Shown here: positions 48,079-57,395 of the stretch, one piece after another | Layout of the letters: each line of letters opens with the position of its first letter | How positions within the stretch are numbered: the first letter of the stretch is position 1 | Assembly: GCA_003217035.1 (NCBI GenBank) | Contig: QCHV01000012.1 | Location: 1 to 57,565 of the forward strand | Origin: Prochlorococcus sp. AG-402-G22 | GTDB taxonomy: Bacteria; Cyanobacteriota; Cyanobacteriia; PCC-6307; Cyanobiaceae | Length of the DNA stretch: 57,565 bases | Direction of reading: 5' to 3' | Position numbers and translations under genes: made by a program | Notes under the pieces: generated by a model | What the model was told of the DNA's origin: nothing | The model's database searches: none | What the model saw: the letters and a program-made list of their open reading frames with translations, nothing else

Positions 48079-48879
48079 GTGCCAACCATTCTTTTATTGC
48101 CATTTTTATATTTGCTTGGATGGCTTAGTGTTAAACCTTTGCAATTATTTCATCCAAACATCCCTTTGGATGACCTAGCTCTTTTGGGTACAATTTTTAC
48201 CTTTATTTACTTCTTAACCATACTTCCTAATTGGGTAAGATTGAGATGGAGGGAAAGAGAACCTTGGTTAGCTCTAGGTTTATATCAAACTGAACTAAAT
48301 GTTGCTCTAAAATATCTTTTTAGAGGCCTAATCTTATCTATAACTTTAATCTCAATAGTTTTAATTACTATTTTTATTGGTTCTTGGGGGCAATGGGAAG
48401 GTGAGTTGGATATCGGAATATTAATCAATGCGATTGCACTTGGGATTGGTGTTGGCTTTGCAGAGGAATTGATTTTTAGAGGATGGCTTTTGAAGGAGAT
48501 GAATTTAATCTTTGGCTCTCGGTTTGGAATTTATGCGCAAGCAATCATCTTTAGCTTTGTGCACATTCCTCTGCAATTGGGTTTCTTAAAAGCATTGGCT
48601 ATTTCAGTTGGCTTGTTTTTGTTGGGAATAGTTCTTGCATTACGTAGAAAATTAGATGAAGGCTCTTTAATTGGATGCATTGGGCTTCATGGCGGACTAG
48701 TTGGGATTTGGTTTTTATTAAATAGCGGTTTGATCAAAGTTTTGCCTAATAGGCCTTCATTGCTTCTTGGACCAGGAGAATTAACCCCCAATCCTGTTGG
48801 AGGTTTAATAGCTATTTGTTCATTCTTTTGGCTGATTTGGACTTATAGAACAGCTTTTGCCATTGGCCGTGCTCCTTGA
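48079..48879 (+). CDS. CPBP-family intramembrane protein (Abi/CAAX protease-like)
   Basis: A 266-residue integral membrane protein with about seven or eight helices. The CPBP motif EExxxR is present as EELIFR (Glu129, Glu130, Arg134 from the GTG), followed by FVHIPLQLG and a later conserved HGGLVG. Members include CAAX proteases and uncharacterised bacterial proteins. The annotated GTG at 48079 omits an in-frame upstream stretch (from a CTG at 48022, reading …DFWQRWITQRIRW…) that looks like a real N-terminus. The 3' end overlaps the convergent radical SAM gene by 37 bases. Confidence 0.82.
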   Translation: MPTILLLPFLYLLGWLSVKPLQLFHPNIPLDDLALLGTIFTFIYFLTILPNWVRLRWREREPWLALGLYQTELNVALKYLFRGLILSITLISIVLITIFIGSWGQWEGELDIGILINAIALGIGVGFAEELIFRGWLLKEMNLIFGSRFGIYAQAIIFSFVHIPLQLGFLKALAISVGLFLLGIVLALRRKLDEGSLIGCIGLHGGLVGIWFLLNSGLIKVLPNRPSLLLGPGELTPNPVGGLIAICSFFWLIWTYRTAFAIGRAP

Positions 48880-50468
48880 AGAGGTGCTCGTAATGATTCT
48901 TCTAGAGGTGATTTTCCATAATCTCTTTCCAGTAATTCAAAAACTTTACGACCAAAATTATTGGGTGAACTTTCAAAAGCTTCCAAACAAATTCTTCCAA
49001 ATATCTTACCCATTGGTTCAGGATTCCATAGAAGTTTCCTTGCAGTCCATGGCATCATACTCATGGGATTGTATCCAGGCTTTAAAATACCTTGATCAAA
49101 TCCATACTGTTCTAGATGAGTATGTGGTTGAAGTCCTATAAAAAAGATTGAGGGCTCAACTTTATTAACTCCAAAAATCCTTTCAAGTTCTCTATGATAT
49201 GCAACTGTTTGTCTAATAGTTTCAGGCCTTTCATCAATAACATTAAATGAGTAGTTTACTGAAACATGGTCATTAAAACCAGCCTTTGATAGTAAAGAGC
49301 AGTTCTCTAGAACTGTTTTTAAGTTATAACCCATACGCATTTTTCGTACTAATTCTTGAGACCCTGAAGTTATGCCTATTTCGAAATAACTCATTCCAGT
49401 TTTAACCATTAGTTTTGCAAGCTCATCATCAAGATTGTCTGCTCTTATATATGCTGCCCAACTAATTCCATCTAATTTTTCTTGAAGGATTGCTCTTAAT
49501 AGTTGTTTTGCATCTTCTATATATTTTCTTGCAGGAATAAATTGTGCATCTGTAAACCAAAATTTTCTAACACCTAAATCATAAAGTTGTCTCATCTCTT
49601 TAACTACTTCTTCGACTGGATTTACTCTGACTTGCTTTCCTTCAACAACTGTATAAACACAATAACAACAATTGTGAGGGCAGCCTCGTTTGGTTTGTAC
49701 CCCTACATAGAAGTCTCCACCTTCGAGATACCAATTAAGTTGCGGCCATATTGACGATATGTATGAATAATCACAAGCGGTTTTTTGTGAGCTTGTTGGC
49801 TGTTCATGAATTAAGCCAGGTCTAGGTACTTCTCCTGCCACAAAACTCCTTTCTTGCTGAATATCTTTCCCATTCAGTATTTTTTCTAATAATGGTTCGC
49901 CTTCACCTATCGAAATTATTGTCCCCTCAGGTAAAGATGCAGAGAGTTGCTCATAAAAAACGCTTACTGCGCCACCCCCAATTAAAGCTCTTGCATTTCT
50001 ATTGTTTTTCCGAGCTTGTTTAAGTCCTTGCTTAATTAATTTTGTATTGCGCCATAACTCTCCATAATGAGTTTTCATTAAACGCAATCCTCCTAAAGCA
50101 CCTCGAATTCGTCTTAAAGGATTGCTAGCGTAAAAAGCCTCGAATGAATGCTGGAGTGGGTTTCCTCCTCTTCCATCAACTGGGGCATATATTTGAATAT
50201 CTCTCCATGAAAAAACAAGTAATGAAGGTTGAAATTCTTTAATACTTGCCAATAAAACTCTATTAACATCAATTATTGGTACTGCTGCAAGATCAATAAT
50301 CTTTTGAGGTAATTGTGGAAAACATTTATGCAAATGGTCAGCAAGGTATATCGGTCCGATTGGGAAAATGGGATTGCAAGGAAGTCTGATAATTAGAATT
50401 TTTTCAACGCAAGTATCCCACTGCGACGCCCTACTGTCTTTTGATGTATTTGATTGCTTTTGGCTCAT
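48843..50468 (-). CDS. B12-binding-type radical SAM protein
   Basis: The 541-residue protein has an N-terminal cobalamin-binding-like domain (residues ~20-230, with PCNPIFPIGPIYLADHL and an IGEGEPLLEKIL turn). A radical SAM domain follows, with the cluster motif GCPHNCCYC (CxxxCxxC) near residue 270. It ends with a C-terminal region of unknown role. It resembles the BchE/methyltransferase class of cobalamin-dependent radical SAM enzymes. I do not recognise a specific substrate. Its presence beside cobalamin users is not diagnostic, but the genome makes cobalamin-type rings (cobJ at 25044). Confidence 0.82.
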   Translation of the reverse strand: MSQKQSNTSKDSRASQWDTCVEKILIIRLPCNPIFPIGPIYLADHLHKCFPQLPQKIIDLAAVPIIDVNRVLLASIKEFQPSLLVFSWRDIQIYAPVDGRGGNPLQHSFEAFYASNPLRRIRGALGGLRLMKTHYGELWRNTKLIKQGLKQARKNNRNARALIGGGAVSVFYEQLSASLPEGTIISIGEGEPLLEKILNGKDIQQERSFVAGEVPRPGLIHEQPTSSQKTACDYSYISSIWPQLNWYLEGGDFYVGVQTKRGCPHNCCYCVYTVVEGKQVRVNPVEEVVKEMRQLYDLGVRKFWFTDAQFIPARKYIEDAKQLLRAILQEKLDGISWAAYIRADNLDDELAKLMVKTGMSYFEIGITSGSQELVRKMRMGYNLKTVLENCSLLSKAGFNDHVSVNYSFNVIDERPETIRQTVAYHRELERIFGVNKVEPSIFFIGLQPHTHLEQYGFDQGILKPGYNPMSMMPWTARKLLWNPEPMGKIFGRICLEAFESSPNNFGRKVFELLERDYGKSPLEESLRAPLQGARPMAKAVL

Positions 50469-50544
50469 TTCGATAAGCTTACAAGGTTCATCAAGCCTGC
50501 GAAAACCGAATCTTGATTAAATTTTGTTGTTTGAGGCTTAAAAG

Positions 50545-50616
50545 TGCCGGTGAATGGAATTGAACCATCGACCTACTGGTTACGAATCAGTTGCTCTACC
50601 CCTGAGCTACACCGGC
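50545..50616 (-). tRNA. tRNA-Thr (anticodon CGT)
   Basis: The minus strand folds as a 72-base tRNA. The acceptor stem GCCGGTG pairs with CACCGGC and the discriminator is A. The D arm is GCTCAGGGGTAGAGC and the anticodon loop TTCGTAA, giving CGT (reads ACG, Thr). One A-C mismatch closes the anticodon stem next to the loop. The T arm has TTCAATT. CCA is not encoded. Confidence 0.94.
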
Positions 50617-50683
50617 TGACATAGAATCTTTATAGTTCACTTTATTGCCTTTCTAGCTTGATCATTAAATTTGAGGTTTTGCT

Positions 50684-50920
50684 TTGAATTTAGATCCTAA
50701 AGTTCGAGAAAAACTCTTAAAGGAGTCTAGAAACCCCTTTCTAGGCATCCGCCGAATTTTGTGGATTTTATTGTTTGGATCCGCTGGTGTTGGTCTTCTT
50801 ATCATGATTATCAGAGCTATTGCTCGAGAGAATGTTCTCTTTGGTGATTTTGGAATTCAGCTCACTGCGTTCTTGATTTTTGGATGCCTCGCTTTTTTTG
50901 ATAGAAGGAGAAGAGATTGA
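50684..50920 (+). CDS. DUF3493-like small membrane protein
   Basis: A 78-residue protein beginning at TTG (MNLDPKVREKLLKESRNPFLGIRR), with two hydrophobic helices (about residues 26-46 and 55-72) and a terminal FDRRRRD. The N-terminal pattern D-P-K-x-R-x-x-L then FxGxRR resembles DUF3493, found in cyanobacteria and in the plastid LPA1/Rep27 proteins linked to photosystem II assembly. The function here is inferred from that similarity. Its last 153 bases overlap, codon on codon, the antisense gene 50768-51511. Confidence 0.75.
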   Translation: MNLDPKVREKLLKESRNPFLGIRRILWILLFGSAGVGLLIMIIRAIARENVLFGDFGIQLTAFLIFGCLAFFDRRRRD

Positions 50921-51511
50921 AGGTGTAAATCTTAGTTCATTAATTGGTAGGCATTCAAAGCCAGGAGAAAGTCTTTGTTTGATTATTTCTTTGTTTGAAA
51001 AGTAATCTGCTTTATCTATATCTACCTTTGACCTTGTAAGTATCCAAATGCTTTGGCTAAGTTGATGCCATTGCCAAAGCATCAAAGATAGAAGAGGGAT
51101 TGACAAGAGAACATTTGTAATTCGCAGGTTATTTTTAAAAGGTGATATTTCATTAAATACAAAAGCTAATTTATCAATTTCTCTGAACAGAAATATAAGT
51201 AATAGCCCTCCTAAAATAAGTGATATTTGAGTTGCTAAGTGATTTTGCGTGCTGCTTAGTTGACGTTGAATTATCGAACGTTTTACCAAGGGAATCTTTA
51301 TAATTAATAGAGATCCCCAGTCAGCAGGACGTTTCAAGAAGGATATTGTGGGAAGGATGATTGCTATAAAACTAATGATCAATCGTTGCAGTTCTACTAA
51401 AGGCCCTAAATGTGCTCCTCCAAGGATTAGTGCGAGCAGAATGCATTCAAGCGGGATAGCTCCTATCCCAATTAGTTGAATCCATAAAACAGGCTCGTTC
51501 CTGACGGACAC
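50768..51511 (-). CDS. Membrane protein with low-complexity tail
   Basis: The 247-residue product has hydrophobic helices near residues 8-30, 40-60, 95-113 and 130-147, then a polar Ser/Asn/Lys/Glu-rich tail. It matches what is called 'low-complexity tail membrane protein' in picocyanobacterial annotation. The final 50 residues are encoded exactly opposite the last 50 sense codons plus stop of the DUF3493-like gene, in register. That overlap explains the odd composition. Its function is unknown to me. It lies 22 bases downstream of infB. Confidence 0.72.
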   Translation of the reverse strand: MSVRNEPVLWIQLIGIGAIPLECILLALILGGAHLGPLVELQRLIISFIAIILPTISFLKRPADWGSLLIIKIPLVKRSIIQRQLSSTQNHLATQISLILGGLLLIFLFREIDKLAFVFNEISPFKNNLRITNVLLSIPLLSLMLWQWHQLSQSIWILTRSKVDIDKADYFSNKEIIKQRLSPGFECLPINELRFTPSISSPSIKKSEASKNQERSELNSKITKENILSSNSSDNHDKKTNTSGSKQ

Positions 51512-51533
51512 TTTAAGTCTGAGAAAGACAGTC

Positions 51534-54500
51534 TTATGCGTTTAGTTTACGTCGCTGTGTGACTAGTTTATAACCTTCAATAATGTCCCCTTCTTTCCAG
51601 TTGGCGAATCTATCGCAACCAATACCACATTCAAATCCACTTCCTACATCTTTTACAACTTCTTTGTTTCGACGTAGAGAGTCAAGATCTCCTTTAAATA
51701 CTATTTCAGGACCTCTTTTTACACGGACTTTGCAATTTCTTTGTAACTTGCCATTCGTGATGTAGCAGCCAGCTACAGCACTTTTGCCAATTGTGAAGAT
51801 GGCTCTAACTTCTGCTTCTCCAAGACTTTCTTCGACCAGATCCGGCTCAAGGAGTCCTTCCATGGCAAATTGAATATCTTCAAGAAGTTTATAGATGACA
51901 TCATAATCTCGTACGTCTACACCATTAGCGTCAGCTGCCTTTTTTGCTCCTGAGGCCATCGATGTGTTGAATCCAACTATTACAGCCCCTGAAGCTGCTG
52001 CCAGGTCAACGTCTGTTTCTGTAATCTCGCCAGGTGCAGAGAGTAAGACGCGCACTTGGACTTCATCTTTAGGTAATTGCTCTAATGAACCTAAAATGGC
52101 TTCCACACTTCCTTGAACATCTGCTTTGAGAATGATATTAAGCTCTTTTAGCTCACCATGACTTGCTTGCCCAGAGATTGAGGAAAGAGAGACTCGCCTT
52201 GATGCCATTTGTTGAGCAAGTCTTGTTGCTCTAGCATCTGAAGCACGATCCCCAACTATTGACCGTGCTGTTTTTTCGTCTAAATAAGCTTCAAACTCAT
52301 CTCCGGCAGTAGGTACTTCATTAAACCCAAGTGCTTCAACTGGACATGAAGGACCTGCCTCTTTTAGACGCGTCCCATGTTCGTCTACCATCGCACGAAT
52401 TTTCCCTAGTACTGGTCCTGCCGCAATAACGTCTCCAGATTTTAGAGTGCCATTTTGAACTAATAATGTTGCAACTGGCCCTTTAGCTTTATCGAGATGA
52501 GCTTCAACTACAGTTCCTTTGGCAAGTCGATTGGGATTGGCTTGCAGATCTTCAACTTCACTAACTAATAAAATCATTTCTAAGAGCTTTTGAATATTTT
52601 CTCCTTTAATTGCACTAACTGGAACCATTACAACGTCACCTCCCCATTCTTCTGCGACTAATTCTTGCTCTGATAATTCTTGTTTAACACGATCAGCAGA
52701 TGCACCCTCTTTATCGATCTTGTTAATTGCAACCACTATGGGAACTTTTGCTGCACGAGCATGACTAATTGCTTCCAATGTTTGAGGGCGGACACCGTCA
52801 TCTGCTGCAACAACGAGAACGGCTACATCTGTGACCTTTGTCCCTCTCGCACGCATGGCTGTAAAGGCTTCGTGACCAGGTGTGTCTAGGAATGTTAGTT
52901 TTCGCTCTTTCTCTTCATGAACTACGTCAACCTGATATGCGCCAATATGCTGAGTAATGCCTCCGGCTTCTGAACTGGTAACTCTAGCATCACGAATAGC
53001 ATCTAGGAGACTAGTTTTCCCATGGTCTACATGCCCCATGACTGTGACGACTGGAGGTCGTTTGATTAAATGGTCCTTATCTGCCTCCTCTAGCATTTCA
53101 GATGTTTTAGTCGCAGCCTCTTCAACGTCGTCTTGCAAGACTGGGACTCCAAACTCTTCTGCAACAGTTTCGATTGTTGAAAGGTCTAATGATTGAGTAA
53201 CTGTTGCTGTTATGCCTTTGAAGAAAAGGGATTTGATCACTTCTGAACTTTCAACACTTAGCATGTCTGCAAGTTCTTGAACTGTCAGGTTATCTTCAGG
53301 AACAATTATCATTTCAGGTCTTATTTGCTTAGCTTCGCGAGCAGCCCGAAGTTCCATAGCTCTTCTTCTTTGTCTTTGACGAGTAGATTCTTTTTTGCGT
53401 TTTCTTGTTACGACAGTTCGCTTCGATTCGGTTTTTTGCGCTCCTTTTTGTTTTGAAGGTCGAGCTAGGCTTGCAGAGAGTAGGACTGCATCTTGTCCTG
53501 ATGCAAACCCACTTGTTTCTGTAGTTAAAGCGTCGTCATTCTCGCCAATGATGTGAACTTTTTGACGTTGTTTTTGAGGCGTTTTATTTCTTAGAGCTTC
53601 TAGTTTTGCAGCATCATCCCAGTCTGACCTTCTCCTGGCGCCACCAGTTCCAGGGGCTCTGTATGAAGGTTTCTTAGGAGCGGTTGCTGTAGAAGGGCGT
53701 TTTACAGGTTGTTTAATCCCTGTTTTGTTGTTTTGTTTATCTTTGTTGCCATCAGGTCGTTGAGAAGTAGGTGAACCAGGTCTTCTAGGAGGGGGGCTTT
53801 GTGGTGACCTTTCATTTGGCTTTTGAAGCTGCATCAGCTCCCCAGGCGCCACTGGCTTTCTCATGCCTGGAGGCATGCCAGGTCTTTGACGGTTAGGTCC
53901 TCTTGGGTCTCTTCTGGAATGGCCAGGTTGATTAGATCCAGGGTTTCGATTTGGAGGCCCAGATCTATAACCTCCTCCATCGCGCTGACCTTTAGAGTTG
54001 CCTGGTTTATTAGTTCGCCTAATTGGAGCTCCAACTAGTTCTACGGGGTTCCCTTTAGAAGGGGGATGACCAGGTTTGTTTTGGGAATGCTGACGATTTT
54101 GATTGTTTGACCTTCCTGGTTGGTTTGATTTATTCCGATTTGAATTGGAATTATTTCTATTGGCGGGATTTTCAATTCTTCTGCCAGAGGATTTACTACC
54201 AGGGTTCCCCTGGATGCTTTCTTTGCGTCTAACTGGGGGTGCTAATGGGCGCTGAGGTGTATTAGTGCTTGTTTTTGCTTGTGATCTGTTTTGAGATGGT
54301 AAGGGTGGCTTTTGAGCTAATTGTCGAGGAACTAATTGATCTGGTGATTTTGGTTTACCTAAAATGTTGGGTTTCTTTTTAGGGGTTTCAGGAGTAATAG
54401 AACCTTTTTGAGGGAAATTTTGTACTGGCGTTGAATGATTTTTTGGCTTATTAAATGGAGGTGAGGTTGGTTTTAAAGGCTGTTTTAAATTATTTGGATG

Positions 54501-54929
54501 TGGTTTTGAATCTCTAGGTTGAATCGGTTGATGAGCTGCTGGGCTTTTTAAAGGTTTGCTTGGTCCAGATGAAGGATTAGTTATCTTAGGAACTATCTTA
54601 TGAGCTTTTGATGAAAGTATTTCTCCAGTAGGCTTTGTAGATAAATCGGGCTTGCGTTTTATTTCGCCATCTTTTTTAGGTGAAGAACTAACGGCTTTCT
54701 TCACGGAAAGAATTTCTTTACCTGAATTTGACTTAGGTGTCCCAGTTTTGTTACCTGGAGATTTTGTCCTTAAAAGACCTTTTATTTTATTTGCTTCTTC
54801 ATCACTAATTGAACTGCTATGACTTTTGACAGGGATGGATAATTTTTTTGCGGCATTAAGCACGTCTTTATTATCCAGGTTTAAATCCCTAGATAGCTCA
54901 TAGATTCTGATTTTGCCGCTGCTGGTCAT
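51534..54929 (-). CDS. infB: Translation initiation factor IF-2
   Basis: The 1131-residue GTPase brings initiator tRNA to the 30S subunit. Residues ~1-50 form the IF2 N-terminal fold. About residues 55-430 are a Pro/Lys/Asn/Ser/Gln-rich disordered linker with PG-rich stretches. The G domain starts near residue 626 with [16 protein letters not shown], then [15 protein letters not shown] and NKIDK. The C-terminal tRNA-binding domain ends VTQRRKLNA. The long linker is common in cyanobacterial IF2. It closes the rimP-nusA-ylxR-infB operon. Confidence 0.97.
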   Translation of the reverse strand: MTSSGKIRIYELSRDLNLDNKDVLNAAKKLSIPVKSHSSSISDEEANKIKGLLRTKSPGNKTGTPKSNSGKEILSVKKAVSSSPKKDGEIKRKPDLSTKPTGEILSSKAHKIVPKITNPSSGPSKPLKSPAAHQPIQPRDSKPHPNNLKQPLKPTSPPFNKPKNHSTPVQNFPQKGSITPETPKKKPNILGKPKSPDQLVPRQLAQKPPLPSQNRSQAKTSTNTPQRPLAPPVRRKESIQGNPGSKSSGRRIENPANRNNSNSNRNKSNQPGRSNNQNRQHSQNKPGHPPSKGNPVELVGAPIRRTNKPGNSKGQRDGGGYRSGPPNRNPGSNQPGHSRRDPRGPNRQRPGMPPGMRKPVAPGELMQLQKPNERSPQSPPPRRPGSPTSQRPDGNKDKQNNKTGIKQPVKRPSTATAPKKPSYRAPGTGGARRRSDWDDAAKLEALRNKTPQKQRQKVHIIGENDDALTTETSGFASGQDAVLLSASLARPSKQKGAQKTESKRTVVTRKRKKESTRQRQRRRAMELRAAREAKQIRPEMIIVPEDNLTVQELADMLSVESSEVIKSLFFKGITATVTQSLDLSTIETVAEEFGVPVLQDDVEEAATKTSEMLEEADKDHLIKRPPVVTVMGHVDHGKTSLLDAIRDARVTSSEAGGITQHIGAYQVDVVHEEKERKLTFLDTPGHEAFTAMRARGTKVTDVAVLVVAADDGVRPQTLEAISHARAAKVPIVVAINKIDKEGASADRVKQELSEQELVAEEWGGDVVMVPVSAIKGENIQKLLEMILLVSEVEDLQANPNRLAKGTVVEAHLDKAKGPVATLLVQNGTLKSGDVIAAGPVLGKIRAMVDEHGTRLKEAGPSCPVEALGFNEVPTAGDEFEAYLDEKTARSIVGDRASDARATRLAQQMASRRVSLSSISGQASHGELKELNIILKADVQGSVEAILGSLEQLPKDEVQVRVLLSAPGEITETDVDLAAASGAVIVGFNTSMASGAKKAADANGVDVRDYDVIYKLLEDIQFAMEGLLEPDLVEESLGEAEVRAIFTIGKSAVAGCYITNGKLQRNCKVRVKRGPEIVFKGDLDSLRRNKEVVKDVGSGFECGIGCDRFANWKEGDIIEGYKLVTQRRKLNA

Positions 54930-54987
54930 TAAGTTCTTAGGTGGTTCCTAGCAAGGTTTTTTAAGCTCTTTAAAGAGGGGATATTCT

Positions 54988-55275
54988 TTATATTGCCTCA
55001 GAGCTTGAATTGTTGCAGTGATTTAAACGATTTTGCAGCACCTCTAAAACACTTAATTGCACCTGACATCTCAGGGCTTTTTGGAGACGTTTGCGCCGCA
55101 AAGCTTCTTCGAGACATGCCTGATTAGGGCACAGATAAGCCGAACGACCCATGCCATGATCAAGTACTACGCCGTCCTTAAAGTCTCTAGTCACTTTCCA
55201 AAGTGTTTGGCGGTCGATTAATTTTCGACATGCGACGCAACGACGTAGGACGGGGCGAGGTTCACCGGGTTCCAT
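54988..55275 (-). CDS. YlxR (DUF448) RNA-binding family protein
   Basis: A small basic protein in the nusA-infB operon, 95 residues from ATG 55275 (MEPGEPRPVLRRCVACRK). A GTG at 55302 would add nine Lys-rich residues. Family marks are LRRCVACRKLIDRQTLWKV and, near residue 50, GRSAYLCPNQACLEEALRRKRLQKAL. YlxR proteins are thought to bind RNA or regulate transcription. It overlaps the 3' end of nusA (14 bases with the ATG start, 41 with the GTG). The ylxR symbol is informal. Confidence 0.88.
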   Translation of the reverse strand: MEPGEPRPVLRRCVACRKLIDRQTLWKVTRDFKDGVVLDHGMGRSAYLCPNQACLEEALRRKRLQKALRCQVQLSVLEVLQNRLNHCNNSSSEAI

Positions 55276-56686
55276 CCTCTTCTTTTTCAGTTTCTTCTTC
55301 ACTCAAGATTTTGGTCGTATTTGTTTCTTCATTCTCACCTATAGAAAGATCTTGTACATCCTCTTCTGAATCAGCTTCTATTAAATTGTCATCATCTTCT
55401 GGAAGAGGATAAAGTTCTCTTAGGCGAGCATCTTCTTCTGCACGTGCTGTTTGTTCTGCAGCTAATCTTTCTTCAGCTTCTCTTTGCAAGCTTTCTTCAG
55501 CTTCTCTATGAGAAATCAATTCAGCAACTTCAGCATCTTCAGCTGCTTGATCATATTCTTGAGAATTTTTAATGTCGATTTTCCATCCTGTTAATCTTGC
55601 TGCTAGACGAACATTTTGTCCTTCCCTTCCAATTGCAAGACTTAGTTGATCTGGTGGAACTAGTACATGAGCATGCTGTCCTTCAGGGTCAACTAGTCGA
55701 ACAACTTCAACTCTTGCTGGGCTTAGTGAATTGCAAATGTATTGTATTGGGTCTGATGACCAGCGAATAACATCTATTTTTTCGCCTCGCAATTCATTTA
55801 CCACTTGTTGAATTCTTGATCCTCTAGCACCAATACAGGCTCCAACTGGATCAACTTCTCTTTCAATACTATCTACTGCCACTTTAGTTCTTGGTCCTAC
55901 TGATCTTGTAGGAGGATTTGCTTCCCGAGCAACAGCTACTATCTTGACTGACCCTTCTTGGATTTCTGGGACTTCGTTTTCAAATAAATAGACAACTAAC
56001 CCTGCGTTTGACCTGCTGACAAAAAGCTGAGGCCCTCTTCTTGGAATTTCGCTTACTTCTTTAAGAAATACCTTGAAAGTTGCATTTGCTCTGTAATTGT
56101 CATTTGGAAGTTGATCTCTGCGAGGAAGTTCTGCTTCCACTTCTGGTCTTCCCAGGCCTGAACTAACGGCCATTATGACTGACTGTCTTTCAAATCTAAT
56201 GACTCGAGCAGTTAGAACTGGATCTTCTAGATCTGCAAATTCTTCCTGGATCATTCGCCGTTGTTGATCTCTTAATTTTTGAGCTAGAACTTGTTTTGTT
56301 GTAGCGGCAGCCATTCGGCCAAAATCTTCTTTTTCTGGTGTTACATCTAGAACTACTGTGTCTCCAATTTGGGCATCTTCTGCAACTTCCATTACCTCAG
56401 TCAAGGCTATTTGGTGGTCTTCACTCTCCACTTCTTCGACAATAATTTTACTTGCTAATACTCGATACCCTTCTTCATCCAGATCTAGACCAACATCAAA
56501 ATTACTGAAATACTCTTCTTCAAAGGGATTGTCGTTTATACCTAAATAGAGAGTTCGCCTATATCTTTCATAACCTTTTAAGAGAGCCTCTCTAAGAGCA
56601 GTCTCTACGACCTGAGCGGGGAGTTTTTTCTCCTCGCTAATGTCATCGATTAGATTATTGAGTCCAGGGAGTAGAACAAGTGCCAT
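55262..56686 (-). CDS. nusA: Transcription termination/antitermination factor NusA
   Basis: The 474-residue RNA polymerase partner has the N-terminal polymerase-binding domain (~1-125), S1 and two KH domains (~135-360), with SIEREVDPVGACIGARGSRIQQVVNELRGEKIDVI as the first KH and LAIGREGQNVRLAARLTGWKIDI as the second. The last ~100 residues are acidic and partly coiled-coil, with repeated EAEE/REAEER blocks. E. coli-type AR1/AR2 repeats are absent. It follows rimP by 53 bases. Confidence 0.96.
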   Translation of the reverse strand: MALVLLPGLNNLIDDISEEKKLPAQVVETALREALLKGYERYRRTLYLGINDNPFEEEYFSNFDVGLDLDEEGYRVLASKIIVEEVESEDHQIALTEVMEVAEDAQIGDTVVLDVTPEKEDFGRMAAATTKQVLAQKLRDQQRRMIQEEFADLEDPVLTARVIRFERQSVIMAVSSGLGRPEVEAELPRRDQLPNDNYRANATFKVFLKEVSEIPRRGPQLFVSRSNAGLVVYLFENEVPEIQEGSVKIVAVAREANPPTRSVGPRTKVAVDSIEREVDPVGACIGARGSRIQQVVNELRGEKIDVIRWSSDPIQYICNSLSPARVEVVRLVDPEGQHAHVLVPPDQLSLAIGREGQNVRLAARLTGWKIDIKNSQEYDQAAEDAEVAELISHREAEESLQREAEERLAAEQTARAEEDARLRELYPLPEDDDNLIEADSEEDVQDLSIGENEETNTTKILSEEETEKEEDGTR

Positions 56687-56739
56687 CGAGGCTGGGGGAA
56701 TTTTTGTTGGTTGGTTGAAGAGCTTTTGTCTTTAATGGA

Positions 56740-57207
56740 TCAGCCAGTAAGGCTGGTCAATTCGACATTTATGATGTCTTTTCTAGGGATTTTGCTCATT
56801 TTCCCTTTTATGTTTAGAAGCAAATATTCGTTAGATCTTTCATGCAGTAAGCCACTTTGGGATAGTTTTGAGTTTTCTTTATTCTTAAAGCGTACTTCAA
56901 TAGGGAACCCTTTAAAAGTTTTGAACTCTCTATCTGTTTTAAGAAAATTGCTCAGTCCAGGACTGCTAATTTCAAGTACATATGAGTCATTAAGCAACTT
57001 TGACTCATCTATGGCTTCACTCATTGGCTGACTAAAAATAGCGCAATCTTCTAAAGAGATATCTTGATGGGCTAGGTTTTCGATTTTCACTTCAATTGTC
57101 ATAGGTTTCGTATGGGTATGTAATTTCAACCCAACTATTTTCAAACCCTTTTCAGCAGCCTTTTTGGTTGCAAGATTCTCTAAATTCGTGACGATTGAAT
57201 TAGACAA
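56740..57207 (-). CDS. rimP: Ribosome maturation factor RimP
   Basis: RimP assists late 30S maturation. The core includes NLENLATKKAAEKGLKIVGL near the start and LNDSYVLEISSPGLSNFLKTDREFKTFKGFPIEV in the middle, both characteristic. From a TTG at 57207 the protein is 155 residues, the length I remember for picocyanobacterial RimP. The frame also extends 29 codons upstream to an ATG at 57294, giving 184 residues; those extra residues do not look like RimP. The start is therefore uncertain. It is the first gene of the rimP-nusA-ylxR-infB operon. Confidence 0.9.
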   Translation of the reverse strand: MSNSIVTNLENLATKKAAEKGLKIVGLKLHTHTKPMTIEVKIENLAHQDISLEDCAIFSQPMSEAIDESKLLNDSYVLEISSPGLSNFLKTDREFKTFKGFPIEVRFKNKENSKLSQSGLLHERSNEYLLLNIKGKMSKIPRKDIINVELTSLTG

Positions 57208-57395
57208 GAGGCAGGGTTTAATTGGGCCTTGAGCCCAACAGTATTCAGAATTGTCCTGCCCCCTTATGAGGAGGTAACCGTCAGGCTTATTCATTCTACT
57301 TGATTAGCTTTTCTTTTTCTATATGAATGGGTATTTTCAAATCTTCACGAACTCTTGAATTAAAAGGCTTAATATTCTTGTGAAAGAGATTTTCT

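Noticed and set aside
53600-54780. Repeat array or CRISPR-like region suggested by repetitive infB sequence
   Set aside because: The repetition comes from Pro/Asn/Lys/Gln-rich codons in one open frame; there are no fixed-length repeats with unique spacers.
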